Positions 16,865-26,907 of a stretch of 64,000 bases of DNA are shown here, piece after piece. Both the position numbers and the translations under genes were made by a program. Position 1 is the first letter of the stretch, and every line of letters begins with the position of its first letter. The notes below the pieces were generated by a model, which saw only the letters and a list, made by a program, of their open reading frames with translations, did no database searches and was not told the origin of the DNA. Origin of the DNA: Halotalea alkalilenta DSM 17697. GTDB lineage: Bacteria; Pseudomonadota; Gammaproteobacteria; Pseudomonadales; Halomonadaceae. The DNA is taken from NCBI RefSeq assembly GCF_000621205.1, contig NZ_KK211226.1, positions 96,001-160,000 of the forward strand, read 5' to 3'.

Positions 16865-17129
16865 GTTCCAGGTCCAGACAGCGGACGCGTCGCTTGGCTC
16901 GAAAAGACTATGGCGACGGCGAAGGCATCGTTCGGTGGTTGATTAAGGTGCCGCGGCGAAATGCAAACCTCGCCCTGCGGGGCGAAACGAAGCGGCTCAG
17001 TCCGCCATTGGTATCAGGCGCGCGTCGACGCGTCCAGTACCAAGCGAGGCAGCGACGCTCGCCCATCGGCGCGCGCGGTCAGCGAGTCGATAAGGGCGCC
17101 ACGGTTTCGCTTCCCCCGGGCGGGCGGCC

Positions 17130-17135
17130 TATAAT
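17130..17135 (+). promoter_or_regulatory. Probable -10 box for rpiA
   Basis: A perfect TATAAT hexamer lies 59 bp before the rpiA start. The region upstream (gtttcgcttcccc) has no good -35 match at 17 bp. The rest of the 16865-17193 gap between ilvA and rpiA shows no gene. Confidence 0.5.
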
Positions 17136-17193
17136 CTCCGGGTTCGCCACCCTACTCGACGTCGCCGCAAGGCGGCGACCGCGGAGCCAAGCC

Positions 17194-17895
17194 ATGCCTG
17201 CATCCCCCTCCGGCGCTAGCCGCCAGGATGAACTCAAGCGTGCCGTCGCACAGGCCGCCCTCGATGAAATCACCCCGCTCCTCGAGCGCGATACCGTCAT
17301 CGGCATCGGCACCGGCTCCACCACGAGCCTGTTCATCGACGCCCTTGCGCCGCTGCGCGATCGTTTCCTCGGTGCGGTGGCGAGCTCGGAGGTCAGCGCC
17401 AAGCAGCTGCGCGACCACGGCATCGAGGTGCTCGAGCTCAACAGCGTCGGGCGCATCCCGTTCTATGTCGACGGCGCCGACGAGATCGACCACGAGCTTG
17501 CGATGATCAAGGGCGGCGGCGCGGCGCTGACCCGCGAGAAGATCGTCGCCGCCTGCGCCGACCGCTTCATCTGCATCGCCGATGAAAGCAAGTGGGTGCC
17601 CCAGCTCGGCCAGTATCCGCTGCCGATCGAGGTGATCCCGATGGCGCGCTCGTACGTCGCCCGCGAGTTGGTGGCGCTGGGTGCCTCGCCGATCTACCGT
17701 GAGGGTGTGGTGACCGACAACGGCAACCAGATCCTCGATCTCTACGACTTCCCTATCCCGCAGCCCAAGGCGATGGAGAGCCGGATCAACGATATCGTCG
17801 GGGTGGTCTGCAACGGCATTTTCGCCCATCGCGGCGCGGACCTGCTGCTGCTCGGCCGCACCAACGGCGTCGAGCGCCTCGAGCGTCGGCGCTGA
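17194..17895 (+). CDS. rpiA: Ribose-5-phosphate isomerase A
   Basis: RpiA interconverts ribose 5-phosphate and ribulose 5-phosphate in the pentose phosphate pathway. The ATG at 17194 follows a cggag ribosome site and starts [16 protein letters not shown]; the frame is open back to 16894 without homology. The 233-residue product has the phosphate loop [12 protein letters not shown], the catalytic DGADEID with Asp and Glu, and [12 protein letters not shown] with the catalytic lysine. It diverges from ilvA, a common neighbour. Confidence 0.95.
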   Translation: MPASPSGASRQDELKRAVAQAALDEITPLLERDTVIGIGTGSTTSLFIDALAPLRDRFLGAVASSEVSAKQLRDHGIEVLELNSVGRIPFYVDGADEIDHELAMIKGGGAALTREKIVAACADRFICIADESKWVPQLGQYPLPIEVIPMARSYVARELVALGASPIYREGVVTDNGNQILDLYDFPIPQPKAMESRINDIVGVVCNGIFAHRGADLLLLGRTNGVERLERRR

Positions 17896-17928
17896 TCCTC
17901 ACCGCGCCGCTCTACTACTGGAGTCCTC

Positions 17929-18135
17929 ATGTCACGTCTCGCCTCCTTGCCACTGCTGGCACTGGCCTGGCTCGCCTGCTCACCTCAAGCGCTCGCCGCG
18001 CGTGAGGCGGACCCGGAAGCGATCGCCTTCTGGCGCGCCGCCGGCCCGACGGTGATCCTGATCATGGCGACAGCGAGCATCCTGATCGTCCTGGTCGTTG
18101 CCTTGATCCTCGCCCGGCGCGCCAAGCGCCCCTAG
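17929..18135 (+). CDS. Small exported membrane protein
   Basis: A 68-residue protein with a signal peptide (SLPLLALAWLACSPQALA, cleavage after ALA at about residue 23) and a second hydrophobic helix (about residues 41-62) ending in RRAKRP. It would leave a short periplasmic segment and one membrane anchor. A ggag site lies 5 nt before the ATG, 33 bp after rpiA, so cotranscription is likely. I do not recognise the family. Confidence 0.7.
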   Translation: MSRLASLPLLALAWLACSPQALAAREADPEAIAFWRAAGPTVILIMATASILIVLVVALILARRAKRP

Positions 18136-18246
18136 GGCCCCATCGGCACGCCCTGGCCGAATCGTCCGAATCCGTGGGGTCGGTGTCATTGTGGACGCCG
18201 CGCCACGGTCGCACACTCGAGGCATCTTCCCCATCGAGATGCCACG

Positions 18247-19263
18247 ATGACCAGCCCGCCGCCCATCCGCACCGTTGCCAGCCTGCTCTACCCCAAGGTG
18301 ATGAGCCTCGACGTCTGCGGCCCGCTGCAGGCGTTCGCCTCGGCCAACGTGGAACTCGGCCGGCGCGCGGCCGAGCCCGCCTATGCCATCCGCCTGCTCG
18401 GCACCGGGCCGGGCGTGATCGAGAGCTCCGCTGGTATCCGCCTGGTCCCGGACCAGCCCTATACCGACTGCTCACCGGCCTCGCTCGACACCCTGCTGGT
18501 GCCCGGCGGGGAAGGAGTCGAGGCGCTGCTCGACGATCCCGCACTGACCGACTGGCTGCGCCGGGCCGAGCCGCAGGTACGCCGGCTCGGCTCGGTATGC
18601 TCGGGGGCGCTGCTGCTCGCCGCCACCGGCCTGCTCGACGGTCGTCTCGCCACCACCCACTGGGCCGATGCCTCGCGACTTGCCAGCCGTCATCCGCGGG
18701 TCTCGGTCGATGGAGACCGGCTGCACACCTTCGATGCCACGGGCCGCGACGGCGATCCGCACCTGTTCACCTCCGCGGGCGTCACTGCCGGAATCGATCT
18801 TGCTCTGGCGCTGATCGAAGCCGATCTCGGCCGCAGCCTCTCACTCGCCGTGGCACGCCGACTGGTGATGTTCGTCCGCCGTCCCGGCGGGCAGGCGCAG
18901 TTCAGCGCACTGCTGGTTCCAGACGCGCGCAGCGAAAAGCTCGGCGCGCTGCTCGAGTGGATCGCCATGCATCTCGACCAGGATCTATGCCTGGAGCGCT
19001 TGGCCGAGCGCGCCTGCACCACGCCGCGCAGCCTCTCGAGGATGTTCGTCAGCGAGCTCGGCATGCCGCCGGGGCGCTATGTCGAACGGCTAAGGGTCGA
19101 TACCGCGCGCGGCCTGCTCGACGACGGCCAGGTCGGCATCGACACCGTCGCGCGGCTGACCGGGATCAAGCACGCCGAGACCCTGCGGCGGTTGTTCCAC
19201 AAGCATCTGGCGGTCTCACCGAGCGCCTATCGAGCCCGTTTCACCGCAGGAGAGAACGGATGA
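18247..19263 (+). CDS. GlxA family transcriptional regulator (DJ-1/PfpI-AraC)
   Basis: A 338-residue regulator. Residues about 10-185 form a DJ-1/PfpI-like domain with the nucleophile-elbow region GSVCSGALLLAATGLLDGR, as in GlxA, ArgR of Pseudomonas and FtrA-type regulators. The last 100 residues are an AraC double helix-turn-helix (LAERACTTPRSLSRMF and VARLTGIKHAETLRRLF). Members often sense nitrogen compounds, but the ligand cannot be told here. Its TGA overlaps the ATG of the MFS gene (ATGA), so the two are cotranscribed and the transporter is the likely target. Confidence 0.9.
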   Translation: MTSPPPIRTVASLLYPKVMSLDVCGPLQAFASANVELGRRAAEPAYAIRLLGTGPGVIESSAGIRLVPDQPYTDCSPASLDTLLVPGGEGVEALLDDPALTDWLRRAEPQVRRLGSVCSGALLLAATGLLDGRLATTHWADASRLASRHPRVSVDGDRLHTFDATGRDGDPHLFTSAGVTAGIDLALALIEADLGRSLSLAVARRLVMFVRRPGGQAQFSALLVPDARSEKLGALLEWIAMHLDQDLCLERLAERACTTPRSLSRMFVSELGMPPGRYVERLRVDTARGLLDDGQVGIDTVARLTGIKHAETLRRLFHKHLAVSPSAYRARFTAGENG

Positions 19264-20426
19264 CCCCGGTACTGCTGAGACTCTTCTGCCTCCAGGCGCT
19301 GTTCTGGAGCGCATCGATCGCCGGGATCACCCTGACCGGACTGGTGGGACTGGAACTCTCTCCCTGGCAACGCCTCGCCACCCTGCCGCTGGCGCTGCAG
19401 GTGCTCGGCGGGCTGCTCGCCACCCAGCCGCTCTCCAACCTGATGCAGCGTCGCGGGCGCGGCTTCGGCCTGCGCCTCGGGGCGCTGGCGGGGCTCACTG
19501 GGGCGATGATCTGCGCCTGGGCACTGCTCGAGCGCCAGTTCTGGCTGTTCTGCGCCGGAACCCTCGCCCTTGGCGTCTATCAGGCCTCGGCGATGTTCTA
19601 TCGCCACTGCGCGCTGGAAGTGGTCGCCCCGGCCAAGCGCGGCCGCGCGATCGCCCTGGTCCTCGGCGGCGGCCTCTGCGCCGCGCTGATCGCCCCGAGC
19701 CTTGTGGTGCACGGGCGCGATGCGCTGAGCGTCCCCTACCTCGGCGCCTATTTATTGATCGGGCTGCTCGCCGTACTGGCGCTGGTCATACTCTCAGGCC
19801 TGCACGTCCCGGCCCCGCCGCCCGCGACGCAAGGGACACCGACGCCGCTACGCGCGCTGCTGGCGCGCCGCGACATTCGCCTGGCGCTGCTGGTCACCGC
19901 GTCCGCTCAAGGGCTGATGATCCTGGTCATGAACGCGACCCCGCTGGCGATGCATGCGGTCCACCATCCTCTCGATTCGTCCGCGACGGTGATCCAATGG
20001 CATGTGATCGGGATGTTCCTGCCGGCGTTCTTCGCAGGCCCCTTGGTCGATCGATTCAGTGCCAGGTACATGGCACTGGCCGGCGCCCTGGTGCTGGCGG
20101 CGAGCGCGACGATCGCACTCAGCGGGGAGGGATTCACCACCTTCCTGCTCAGCTCGCTGGCGCTCGGCCTGGGCTGGAACCTGCTGCTGGTCAGCGGCAC
20201 CGCACTGCTCGCCCAGAGTCACGCCGCAGAGGAGCGCGGCCGCGCCCAGGGCGCGATGGAACTGGCCAACGCCCTCGCCGCCCTCATCGGTAGTGCCGCG
20301 GCCGGTGTCGGCATCGGCACGATCGGCTGGAGCGGGATCAATTGGCTGATGCTGGGGCTGAGCGTGGCGCTGCTTTCGCGATTGGTCATCTTCGACCGCT
20401 CCTCCCCCTGTGCCGAACGAGCGTAG
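19260..20426 (+). CDS. MFS transporter
   Basis: A 388-residue inner-membrane carrier of the major facilitator superfamily with about 12 hydrophobic segments in two halves. The cytoplasmic loop between helices 2 and 3 carries LMQRRGRGFGLRLGAL, in the position of the MFS signature. The start overlaps the stop of the upstream regulator gene. The segment LALGVYQASAMFYRHCALEVV resembles drug/metabolite efflux members, but substrate is unknown. The downstream DNA is repetitive. Confidence 0.85.
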   Translation: MTPVLLRLFCLQALFWSASIAGITLTGLVGLELSPWQRLATLPLALQVLGGLLATQPLSNLMQRRGRGFGLRLGALAGLTGAMICAWALLERQFWLFCAGTLALGVYQASAMFYRHCALEVVAPAKRGRAIALVLGGGLCAALIAPSLVVHGRDALSVPYLGAYLLIGLLAVLALVILSGLHVPAPPPATQGTPTPLRALLARRDIRLALLVTASAQGLMILVMNATPLAMHAVHHPLDSSATVIQWHVIGMFLPAFFAGPLVDRFSARYMALAGALVLAASATIALSGEGFTTFLLSSLALGLGWNLLLVSGTALLAQSHAAEERGRAQGAMELANALAALIGSAAAGVGIGTIGWSGINWLMLGLSVALLSRLVIFDRSSPCAERA

Positions 20427-20527
20427 CGAGTCGAAGGAGCCTCGCTGGCTCGCTGGCTCGCTGGCTCGCTACGAAAGGATATGAGGGCCTGGCCTTGGGA
20501 GTGGGCCGTGGTTCGACTCGGCTCGTT

Positions 20528-21007
20528 CCTCGCCGGCTCACCACGAGCGGACAAAGCGCCCTCGCCGGCCCACCACGAGCAGACAAGGCACCCTCGCCGG
20601 CTCACCGCGAACGGATATGGCGCCCTCGCCGGCTCACCACGAGCGGACAAGGCACCCTCGCCGGCTCGCTACGAGCGGATATGGCACCCTCGCTGGCTCG
20701 CTATGAGCGGATATGGCACCCGCGCCGGCTCACCACGAGCGGATAAAGCGCCCTCGCCGGCTGACCACGAGCGGACAAGGCGCCCTCGCCGGCTCACCAC
20801 GAGCGGACAAGGCACCCTCGCCGGCTCACCACGAGCGGACAAGGCACCCTCGCCGACCCACCACGAGCGGACAAGGCACCCTCGCCGGCCCACCACGAAC
20901 GGATATGGCGCCCTCGCCGGCTCACCACGAGCGGATATGGCACCCTCGCTGGCTCGCTATGAGCGGATATGGCACCCGCGCCGGCTCTCCACGAACGGAT
21001 GCTGGCC
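20528..21007. repeat. 32-bp tandem repeat array, 15 units
   Basis: Exactly fifteen contiguous 32-bp units start at 20528 and step by 32 to 20976. The consensus begins cctcgccggctcaccacgag and continues cggacaaggcac; units differ by a few substitutions but not in length. Because 32 is not a multiple of 3, all frames stay open, which creates false long ORFs. There are no spacers, so it is not a CRISPR. The same words occur singly near 58452 (ctcaccacgagcgg). The flanks (20427-20527, 21008-21174) carry related repeat debris and no gene. Confidence 0.9.
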
Positions 21008-21069
21008 CACCATGAACGGCTGTGGTGCGAACGGGGTGGGGGGTATCGGGTCTTGGCGCCACTCCCCCT

Positions 21070-21147
21070 CCCGTTCGTCCCGAGCGGCGTCCCGCTCAAT
21101 GGGCCTTCGGGCGAGCGGGACAGCGGGGGACGCCTGTCGAGGGACCT
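21070..21147. repeat. Degenerate type A dispersed repeat
   Basis: Begins cccgttcgtcccgagcggcg like type A and ends with cctgtcgagggacctggg, but the middle differs from the copies near 58 kb. It sits just before the 3' end of the SNF2 helicase gene. Confidence 0.55.
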
Positions 21148-21174
21148 GGGCGGGACGCCGAGGTAGGGGCAACC

Positions 21175-24099
21175 TCAGTCGAGCGGGGCGAACAGTTGGT
21201 GCAGGGTGGTGTGGTCGAACGACCAGTCGAGGCCGCGTTCGCCTTCGAGCAGGGTATCGCTGAGCGCTGCCTTGCGCCGCTGGATCGATTGGATGCGCTC
21301 TTCGACGGTGCCGCGTGCGATCAGCCGGTAGACGAATACCGGTTTGTCCTGGCCAATGCGGTGGGCGCGGTCGATCGCTTGGTTCTCCACCGCGGGGTTC
21401 CACCATGGATCGAAGTGGATCACCGTATCAGCGGCGGTCAGGTTGAGCCCGGCGCCGCCGGCCTTGAGGCTGATCAGGAACAGCGGCGCTTCACCGGCCT
21501 GGAAGGCGCGCACCGGCTCGCGGCGGTCGCGCGATTCGCCGGTCAGCAGCAGGTAGCGCCAGCCGCGCCGTTCGAGTTCGCGCTGGATCAGGGCGAGCAC
21601 CGAGGTGAACTGGGAGAACAGCAGCACCCGGCGCCCGGCCTCGAGCATCGGGGCCAGCATCTCGAGCAGGGTCACCAGCTTGGCCGAGTCGCCGCCGACC
21701 GTGACCGGACGCAGCCCTCGCTCCGCCTTCGGTTCGAGCAGCCGGGCGTCGCAGCTCACTTGGCGCAGCCGCAGCAGCGCTTCGAGCACCACCATCCGGC
21801 TGCCGCCCAGGCCGCGTGCGGCGACCGCTTCTTCGACCCGCGCCAGCATGCTGCGGCGAACCTCTTCGTAGCGCTCGCGCTGGCGCCCTTCGAGCTCGAC
21901 GCGAACCACGATTTCGCTCTTGCCGGGCAGGTCGGCGGCGACCTCTTCCTTGGTCCGACGCAGCAGGTAAGGGCGCAGCCGCGCGAGCAGCAGTTCGAGC
22001 CGGGCTCGATCGCCACGGCCTTCGATCGGCTGTCGATAGCGGCGGGTGAATCCGCTGGCATCGTCGAGCCAGCCGGGCATCAATAGTTCGAACTGCGACC
22101 ATAGCTCACCGAGGTGGTTCTCCACCGGGGTCCCGCTCAGGCAAAGCCGCAGGTCGGCCTTCAGCCGCCGGGCCGCGAGCGCAGTGCGACTGGAGGGGTT
22201 TTTCAACATCTGCGCCTCATCGCACACCAGCACCCGCCAGGAGCGCTGCTCGAGCAGCTCGACGTCGCGGGCGAGCAGCGGGTAGGAGGTGAGCACCACC
22301 TGATGGCGATCGATCTCCTGGTGCATGGCACGGCGCCCGCCTCCATGCAGGGTCAGCACCGCGAGGGCCGGGGCGAAACGCGCCAGCTCGTCCTCCCAGT
22401 TGGCCAGCAGGCTGGTCGGCGCGATCACCAGCGCCGGGCGGTCGAGACGCTCGGCCTCGAATTCGCCGAGCAGGAAGGCAATCACCTGGAGCGTCTTGCC
22501 AAGCCCCATGTCGTCGGCCAGCAGGCCTCCAGCGTGGATGCGATCGAGCCCGCGTAGCCAGGCCAATCCCTCGCGCTGATAGCCTCGCAGCGTCGCCTGG
22601 AGTCCTCGCGGCGGCTGGTCGAGCGGCACTGCATCCAGTGAGCCCAGGGCATCGAGCGATACCTTGGCCGGCCATTCGTAGGCATCGGAGGCGAAGGGGG
22701 CGAGTCGCGCAAGCTCCAGCCGCGACCAGCGCAGCGGCTCGCCCTCGGCGAAGGCGGCGGGGTCGAATCGCAGCTCCTCGAAGGCGCTCAGCAGCGCTTC
22801 GAGCCGTGCATGGGGCAGCGCCAAGCGCAGCGCCGGGCGCTCGGCCTCCGCTGGCAGCTCCAGCACCAGCGCCGCTTCCTCGCCACCGGCGGCGAGGGTC
22901 TGCGGCGAGAAACGCTGCGGTGCACGCAGGATCGCCCGTGCCAGCGCCGCGCGCAGATCGATACGGTAACCGCCCGCGCGGACACCGAAGGCCACATCGA
23001 AGTGGGCGGCCTCGGGGTCGAAATCGAAAAACCAAGCGTCTATCGGGGTCAGATCGAAGGCGAAGTCGGGCTGGATCACCACCTCCCAGCCGCTGTCACG
23101 GAGCTTGGGCAGCGCCTCGCGGACGAACTTGAGCCAGCCCCGCTCGCCGTTCATCTCGAACGCATCGCCACTTGCGGAACTCAGCGCATCGCTACGCCGG
23201 GCGGCACGCTTGAGCCCCCAGGCGGCGAGCTCGCGCTGCGCCGCGCGCTCGGTCTCGAAGCGCCGGGTCACCTGCCAGCGCCGCTGGTCGCGCTCGACCA
23301 CCAGCGCCTTCGGGGTCTCGCCGAACGCCAGGGTGCCGCCATAGTCGAAGGCCAGCGCGGCGCGGTGGCGCTGACGCAAAGTCATGCGTCCGCTGCGCGG
23401 TTGGAACACGCGCTCGCGGAGGCTGCCAAGGGTCAGGCGAGGCACCGGCGCGAAGGCATCCTCCATTGCGGCGGTCAGCGGCGGCGGCGGTGCCGGAGAC
23501 CACTGGACGAGCTCCGCGCGTAGCCGCTCGGCGGCATCGACGTCGAGCGGCGCCTGGGCGGCGGCGCGAACCGCCAGCTCGACCGGCAATCCGGTGTCGA
23601 GCGGCCCCACCAGGCCATGGCCGAGATCCAGATAGTGCGGCGGCGCAAGCGCCAGCAGCCGCTCGAATCCCTGCGCGGGATCGACGGCGAGCCAGGCCAG
23701 CCGGTAGCGCGGCGCACGCCCGGCCAGCGCCCGCCAGTCGAAGCGCACCGCGCGGATTTCGCCCATGCGCAGCGCGAGGCCATCGACATTGTGGAGATAG
23801 AAGCGTTGGCTTGCGAGCAGCGCCTCGAGCGCCTCCCGACCGCCTTCGCCGTCCAGGCGCAGGCGTTCACCGTCGCCCTGGCGAGCCGCCAGTTCGGCCA
23901 GCCGGCGATCGAGGGCGTCGGATTCATCACCGACGTCGGCGATCCCGACCCACTCGACGCCGTCGAGGCTGCCGTCACGACGCCTGCGAACCCGGTAGGC
24001 TTCGATCAGGGCGAAGTCGTCACGAGCATAGGGAGCGAGCACGTATTCGCGCTGCCACTGCGACGCGCGGAGTTCGTCGCGAAGATAGCTCGACACCAT
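21175..24099 (-). CDS. SNF2-family DEAD/DEAH box helicase
   Basis: A 974-residue ATP-dependent DNA translocase of the bacterial SWI2/SNF2 group. The N-terminal 450 residues are the poorly conserved accessory region typical of bacterial members; no SWIM zinc-finger cysteines are seen. The motor has motif I DDMGLGKT (about residue 530), Ia ALVIAPTSLLANW, motif II DEAQ (about 626), III LSGTPVENHLGELW, and the C-terminal lobe with GGAGLNLTAADTVIHFDPWW and AHRIGQ. The start at 24099 has no good ribosome site, so the N-terminus is unsure. Its substrate is unknown; relatives act in DNA repair or transcription. Confidence 0.92.
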   Translation of the reverse strand: MVSSYLRDELRASQWQREYVLAPYARDDFALIEAYRVRRRRDGSLDGVEWVGIADVGDESDALDRRLAELAARQGDGERLRLDGEGGREALEALLASQRFYLHNVDGLALRMGEIRAVRFDWRALAGRAPRYRLAWLAVDPAQGFERLLALAPPHYLDLGHGLVGPLDTGLPVELAVRAAAQAPLDVDAAERLRAELVQWSPAPPPPLTAAMEDAFAPVPRLTLGSLRERVFQPRSGRMTLRQRHRAALAFDYGGTLAFGETPKALVVERDQRRWQVTRRFETERAAQRELAAWGLKRAARRSDALSSASGDAFEMNGERGWLKFVREALPKLRDSGWEVVIQPDFAFDLTPIDAWFFDFDPEAAHFDVAFGVRAGGYRIDLRAALARAILRAPQRFSPQTLAAGGEEAALVLELPAEAERPALRLALPHARLEALLSAFEELRFDPAAFAEGEPLRWSRLELARLAPFASDAYEWPAKVSLDALGSLDAVPLDQPPRGLQATLRGYQREGLAWLRGLDRIHAGGLLADDMGLGKTLQVIAFLLGEFEAERLDRPALVIAPTSLLANWEDELARFAPALAVLTLHGGGRRAMHQEIDRHQVVLTSYPLLARDVELLEQRSWRVLVCDEAQMLKNPSSRTALAARRLKADLRLCLSGTPVENHLGELWSQFELLMPGWLDDASGFTRRYRQPIEGRGDRARLELLLARLRPYLLRRTKEEVAADLPGKSEIVVRVELEGRQRERYEEVRRSMLARVEEAVAARGLGGSRMVVLEALLRLRQVSCDARLLEPKAERGLRPVTVGGDSAKLVTLLEMLAPMLEAGRRVLLFSQFTSVLALIQRELERRGWRYLLLTGESRDRREPVRAFQAGEAPLFLISLKAGGAGLNLTAADTVIHFDPWWNPAVENQAIDRAHRIGQDKPVFVYRLIARGTVEERIQSIQRRKAALSDTLLEGERGLDWSFDHTTLHQLFAPLD

Positions 24100-24188
24100 G
24101 GAGGAACACCTGGAATGCGAACGAAGCTTTCCATGCTATGGCGTCTCATCCTTGCTGCACAAGCCATTGGCTCAGCTCAAGGTCAGAT

Positions 24189-25469
24189 TCAGCGCCGTCG
24201 ATCGCGCGGCTCGAGCGGAATCATCGCCAGCAGATGGTCGCGAATCAGCTTCTTGGCCCCACGGTTGGCGTCGACCACGCCACGTGCGGCGGCGCCAAGA
24301 CGGCGCCGCCGCGCGGGGTCATCGAACAGTTCGACCAGCGTATCGCCGAGACTCGCGGCATCGTCGACCTCGATCCGCGCATTCGCACGAGCGAGCGCCT
24401 CGGCGATCTCGCTGAGGTTGGCGAGCTGCGGGCCGCTCAACACGGCAACGCCGAGCGCCGCCGGCTCGAGCAGATTGTGGCCGCCGACCGGCACCAGGGT
24501 ACCGCCGACGAAGGCGACCTCTGCGCAGGCGTAGAGGCCCATCAGCTCGCCCATGGTGTCGCCGAGGTAGACCTGGGTCGTCGCGAGGATCGCATCGTCA
24601 TGGCTGCGCCGCGCCACCGCCGGTGCGCCCAGCTGGTCGATGCAGAGCCCAGCGACGGCGTCGAAGCGCTGCGGATGGCGCGGCACCAGGATCAGCAGCG
24701 CCTCGGGGTAGCGGCTGCGCAGCCGCGCATGGGCCTCGAGCGCGGCGCGCTCCTCACCCTCGTGGGTCGACGCGGCGATCCACACCGGACGCGGGCCGAT
24801 CCGCTCGCGCAGCGCCTCGCCCAAGGCCCGCGCCGCCTCGTCGACTTCGAGGTCGAACTTGAGCGCACCGGCCACGGTGATCCGCTTCACCGGCAGGCCG
24901 AGGGCGCGAAAACGCTTGCCGTCCTCGCCGCTCTTCACCGCCGCCCAGTTGATCCTGATCAGCATGTCGCCGACCAGCCGCTTGAAGCGCAGGTAGCGCT
25001 TGAACCCACGCTCGGTGATCCGCGCATTGATCAGCGCGATCGGCACATGGTGGTCGGCGGCGGCGTGGATCAGGTTCGGCCACAGCTCGGTCTCGACGAT
25101 CACCAGCAGCTCCGGGTCGAGCAGACGCACCATCCGTCGCGTGGCAGCGGGGAAGTCCAAGGCAATGAAGTAATGACTCACTTCGCTGCCGAACAGCGCG
25201 GCTACGCGCTCTGCCCCAGTGGCGGTCATGGTGGTGACGACCACCCGGTGCTCCGGGTTGTCATCGATCAGCGCGCGGATCACGGGCGCCGCCGTGACCA
25301 CCTCGCCGACCGAGGCGGCGTGCACCCACAGCACTCGCTGGCCGCGATGGTCGGGAATCCGGCCGAGCCGCTCGGCGCGCGAGCGCCCGGGCAGCTGCTC
25401 GCGCCAGACTCGCTTCCACACCAGCGGGGAGAGCGCGTAGAACAGGCCGCTGTAGAGTCGTCTTCCCAC
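24189..25469 (-). CDS. waaA: 3-deoxy-D-manno-octulosonic acid transferase WaaA
   Basis: WaaA transfers Kdo from CMP-Kdo to lipid IVA at the inner membrane, starting the LPS core. The 426-residue GT30 protein has an N-terminal anchor (YSGLFYALSPLVW), the catalytic-base motif LWVHAASVGEV and the C-terminal donor site GGTLVPVGGHNLLEPAALG. It lies 4 bp after hldE on the same strand. Whether it is mono- or bifunctional cannot be read from sequence. The nearby kdkA gene suggests that a single, phosphorylated Kdo is made, as in Haemophilus. Confidence 0.95.
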   Translation of the reverse strand: MGRRLYSGLFYALSPLVWKRVWREQLPGRSRAERLGRIPDHRGQRVLWVHAASVGEVVTAAPVIRALIDDNPEHRVVVTTMTATGAERVAALFGSEVSHYFIALDFPAATRRMVRLLDPELLVIVETELWPNLIHAAADHHVPIALINARITERGFKRYLRFKRLVGDMLIRINWAAVKSGEDGKRFRALGLPVKRITVAGALKFDLEVDEAARALGEALRERIGPRPVWIAASTHEGEERAALEAHARLRSRYPEALLILVPRHPQRFDAVAGLCIDQLGAPAVARRSHDDAILATTQVYLGDTMGELMGLYACAEVAFVGGTLVPVGGHNLLEPAALGVAVLSGPQLANLSEIAEALARANARIEVDDAASLGDTLVELFDDPARRRRLGAAARGVVDANRGAKKLIRDHLLAMIPLEPRDRRR

Positions 25470-25473
25470 CCGC

Positions 25474-26907
25474 TCACTCCTGGCCGCGGATCGCGTCGAT
25501 CAGCGCGCTGGTCGATACGCCGCGCTCGAAGCCGAGCACCTTGACCTCGCCACCGTTGGCGAGCACCGCCTCGTGCCCGGCGATCTGTTCGACCGAGTAA
25601 TCACCACCCTTGACCAGCACGTCCGGCAGCACCGCCTCGATCAGCCGCTGCGGCGTGTCCTCGCTGAACGGAATCACCCAATCGACCGCGGCCAAGGCGC
25701 CGAGTACCCGCATCCGCCGGTCGAGCGGGTTGACCGGCCGGCTCGGCCCCTTGAGCCGGGCCACCGAAGCGTCGTCGTTGACCGCCACGATCAGCCGATC
25801 GCCGAGCCGGCGGGCCTGCTCGAGATAGCCGACGTGGCCGGAGTGGAGGATGTCGAAGCAGCCGTTGGTCATCACCACCCGCTCGCCGCGCTGCTGGGCC
25901 GCCCGCACCATCCGGATCAGTGCCATCTCATCCCCCTCGCCGCTCTCTTCCGCGCTCAGCCCGTACTCGTGCAGCGCACCGTAGAGCTCGGCCATGGTCA
26001 GCGTCGCGGTGCCGGGCTTGGCCACCACCAGTCCGGCGGAGAAGTTGGCCAGCCATAGCGCATCGTCGAGGCTCTGGCCGGCGGCGAGCGCCAGGCCGAG
26101 AATCCCGATCACGGTGTCGCCCGCGCCGGTGACGTCGTACACCTCGCGGGCATGGGTCGGCAGGTGCAAGGGCGGCACGCCCTCGCGGATCAGCACCATG
26201 CCGCGTTCGGAGAGGGTCACCAGCAGCGCCTCGAGCTCGAGCTCCACACGCAGCCGCTCCCCCTTGGCGAACAGCTCGGCATCGTTCTCACTACGCCCCA
26301 TCACCGCCTCGAATTCGCTGAGGTTGGGAGTGAGCACGCTAGCGCCGCGATAGCGGGAGAAATCGGTGCCCTTGGGATCGACCAGCACGCGCTTGCCTTG
26401 GGCACGACCGAGCTGGATCAGCGTCTGGACCCTGGAGAGGGTGCCCTTGCCGTAGTCGGAGAGGATCATCAGGTCGCACTCCGGGAGCGCGCGCGCGACC
26501 TGCTCCTCCAGCGGCGAAGTGTCGACCGAGGCGAGCGGGCTTTCGAAGTCGAGCCGGATCAGCTGCTGGCTGCGGCTCATCACGCGCAGCTTGGTGATCG
26601 TCGGCACCGAGCGACTGGCGTGGAACAGCGGCTCGACCCCGGCGGCGACCAGGGCGCGTTCGAGCAGGGTGGCGTTGTCGTCGACCCCGACGACCCCGGC
26701 CAAGCGGCTCTGCGCGCCCAGCGAGGCGATGTTGAGCGCCACGTTGGCGGCCCCGCCGGGACGGTCCTCGACCTCGTCGACCCGCACCACCGGCACCGGC
26801 GCTTCGGGAGAGATCCGCGAGGTCGGGCCATGCCAGTAGCGGTCGAGCATCACATCGCCGACGACCAGCAGGCGGGCGGCATCGAAAGCGTTCAGGTCAA
26901 GCTTCAC
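25474..26907 (-). CDS. hldE: Bifunctional heptose 7-phosphate kinase/heptose 1-phosphate adenylyltransferase HldE
   Basis: HldE makes ADP-D-glycero-D-manno-heptose for the LPS inner core. Residues about 1-320 are a ribokinase-like kinase ([15 protein letters not shown] and the catalytic GAGDTVIG). Residues about 345-477 are a nucleotidyltransferase with [17 protein letters not shown], which holds the HxGH motif. The 477-residue length matches the fused E. coli enzyme. It overlaps the upstream GT9 gene by 11 bp, and gmhB and hldD of the same pathway are in this window. Confidence 0.96.
   Translation of the reverse strand: MKLDLNAFDAARLLVVGDVMLDRYWHGPTSRISPEAPVPVVRVDEVEDRPGGAANVALNIASLGAQSRLAGVVGVDDNATLLERALVAAGVEPLFHASRSVPTITKLRVMSRSQQLIRLDFESPLASVDTSPLEEQVARALPECDLMILSDYGKGTLSRVQTLIQLGRAQGKRVLVDPKGTDFSRYRGASVLTPNLSEFEAVMGRSENDAELFAKGERLRVELELEALLVTLSERGMVLIREGVPPLHLPTHAREVYDVTGAGDTVIGILGLALAAGQSLDDALWLANFSAGLVVAKPGTATLTMAELYGALHEYGLSAEESGEGDEMALIRMVRAAQQRGERVVMTNGCFDILHSGHVGYLEQARRLGDRLIVAVNDDASVARLKGPSRPVNPLDRRMRVLGALAAVDWVIPFSEDTPQRLIEAVLPDVLVKGGDYSVEQIAGHEAVLANGGEVKVLGFERGVSTSALIDAIRGQE

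Noticed and set aside
20528-21007. CRISPR array
   Set aside because: The 32-bp units are directly joined with no unique spacers, and no cas gene is nearby; it is a plain tandem repeat.
20342-21263. Long repeat-containing ORFs over the minisatellite on both strands
   Set aside because: A 32-bp unit without stop codons keeps all frames open. The encoded peptides are periodic artefacts and have no ribosome sites.
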